This document shows, in pieces, positions 6,921 through 7,370 of a stretch of 7,370 bases of DNA; the stretch's first letter is position 1; every line of letters starts with the position of its first letter. The position numbers were made by a program, and so were the translations under genes. Under the pieces are notes generated by a model. That model worked only from the letters and a program-made list of their open reading frames with translations. It was not told the DNA's origin and did not search any database. This stretch comes from Bacillota bacterium (GTDB taxonomy: Bacteria; Bacillota; Bacilli; Bacillales; Cytobacillaceae): NCBI GenBank assembly GCA_023389895.1, contig JAEWDX010000094.1:1-7370 (forward strand), in the 5' to 3' direction.

Positions 6921-6994
6921 AAAAGTCACATCTTCTAAAAAGGTTGTCTCGCGTGGATAATCACGTCCCTTTTTTCGAAGCTGTGACTTTTTTT
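6921..6994 (+). terminator. Large imperfect hairpin ending in seven Ts, likely rnz terminator
   Basis: The outer stem is AAAAGTCACA (6921-6930) with TGTGACTTTT (6982-6991), a perfect 10 bp. Inside it CTTC/GAAG, AAAAAGG/CCTTTTT and CGTG/CACG (6952-6955, 6962-6965) stack with small mismatches. Seven Ts (6988-6994) follow the outer GTGAC. The stem is far longer than a typical terminator. On the minus strand the stem ends in only four Ts, so weak bidirectional use is possible. It may instead be a small structured repeat. Confidence 0.6.
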
Positions 6995-7017
6995 GAAAAA
7001 TTTAAGAAATGTTCAAT

Positions 7018-7048
7018 TTCGGCGCCTACCGACTAGACTGCGCTTTTC
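7018..7048. repeat. Possible degenerate copy of a dispersed Bacillus repeat
   Basis: The GC-rich block with GGCGCCTACCGACTAG (7021-7036) and GCGCTTTTC (7040-7048) stands out from the AT-rich surroundings. It resembles, from memory, an intergenic repeat common in Bacillus-type genomes that carries a GCGCCTAG...CTCGAG core and ends in CCGCTTTTC. The family match is recollection only and has not been checked. Confidence 0.3.
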
Positions 7049-7065
7049 TAATTAGGCCCAAAAGC

Positions 7066-7093
7066 ATAGTGTCTGAAGGACTCTATCCTTTTT
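7066..7093 (+). terminator. Weak terminator-like hairpin
   Basis: ATAGTGTCT (7066-7074) pairs with GGACTCTAT (7078-7086) around a GAA loop with one T-T mismatch and one G-U. CC and five Ts follow (7089-7093). No gene ends nearby, so it may belong to the repeat-like sequence around it. Confidence 0.35.
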
Positions 7094-7370
7094 ACCGAAA
7101 ATCCTCTTTGTCAATTCCTTCTATTTCCAATTTCTTATTTTTGAAAACTACAGCTCACTGAAAAGGTAATTTCCTTGAAAATAGAGCACTTTTATCCAAT
7201 TAAATATACATATTCTTAAATCCTTTAGACTAAAAGCTCTCCCCTCTCGTAATCCATTCCTATCATTTTATCTTTCTATTCACAATTTTCCTAATGATTC
7301 GACAACTATTTCTTTTTTTATTAGCTAAAGTTGCTTTAACAAGGGGGTTTCTTTTTATCCCAGGTGGAGG

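Larger units (their letters stand above)
6780..7370. other. Non-coding region of 591 bases downstream of rnz
   Basis: No reading frame on either strand has a credible start, ribosome binding site or family resemblance. The first part (6780-7000) is AT-rich and carries two large inverted-repeat structures. From about 7000 onward the + strand becomes rich in C and T. Since low-GC Firmicute genes are usually purine-rich on the coding strand, this hints at old or neighbouring minus-strand coding. There are also weak traces of dispersed repeats. The last bases (GGAGG, 7366-7370) could be the ribosome binding site of a + strand gene just beyond the window. Confidence 0.6.

Noticed and set aside
7109..7114. 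Perfect TTGACA on the minus strand
   Set aside because: No -10 hexamer follows at 16-18 bases and no minus-strand reading frame begins downstream.
1..7370. CRISPR array, tRNA or rRNA genes, intact insertion sequence, defence or biosynthetic system
   Set aside because: I saw no regularly spaced repeats, no cloverleaf or rRNA-like sequence, no transposase frame, and every sizeable gene belongs to a well-known housekeeping or signalling family.

Overview
The window looks like an ordinary chromosomal segment of a low-GC Bacillaceae bacterium. The codons are AT-rich, strong Shine-Dalgarno sequences precede almost every start, and the gene order matches the yqjE to yqjK (rnz) neighbourhood of Bacillus subtilis as I recall it. 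The proteins also resemble their B. subtilis counterparts in length and motifs. Assignment to Bacillaceae is firm; the genus cannot be settled from this sequence alone.

Layout. All six genes lie on the + strand. Positions 1-699 hold the C-terminal part of an M20-family (peptidase T-like, YqjE-type) metallopeptidase, closed by a strong intrinsic terminator. Positions 863-1330 encode a small stand-alone CheW-domain protein. Positions 1403-2689 encode a Y-family DNA polymerase IV (DinB, YqjH-like). Positions 2789-4201 and 4260-5762 encode 6-phosphogluconate dehydrogenase (gndA) and glucose-6-phosphate dehydrogenase (zwf). They probably form one transcription unit, read from a sigma-A promoter before gndA and ended by a strong terminator after zwf. 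Positions 5856-6779 encode ribonuclease Z (rnz). The last 591 bases contain no convincing gene. They hold a long inverted repeat just after rnz, a large imperfect hairpin ending in seven Ts, a possible worn copy of a dispersed Bacillus repeat, and a stretch that is pyrimidine-rich on the + strand.

Function. Zwf and GndA are the two NADPH-producing dehydrogenases of the oxidative pentose phosphate pathway. No 6-phosphogluconolactonase gene lies between them. RNase Z trims tRNA 3' ends, Pol IV carries out translesion synthesis, and the peptidase is probably cytosolic. These functions share no obvious pathway with each other; the cluster looks like conserved neighbourhood order, not a single system.

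I found no evidence for a new multi-gene system. The most useful leads are the lone CheW-domain gene, a perfect extended -10 overlapping its stop codon that would feed straight into a hairpin before dinB, and the structured repeats downstream of rnz.
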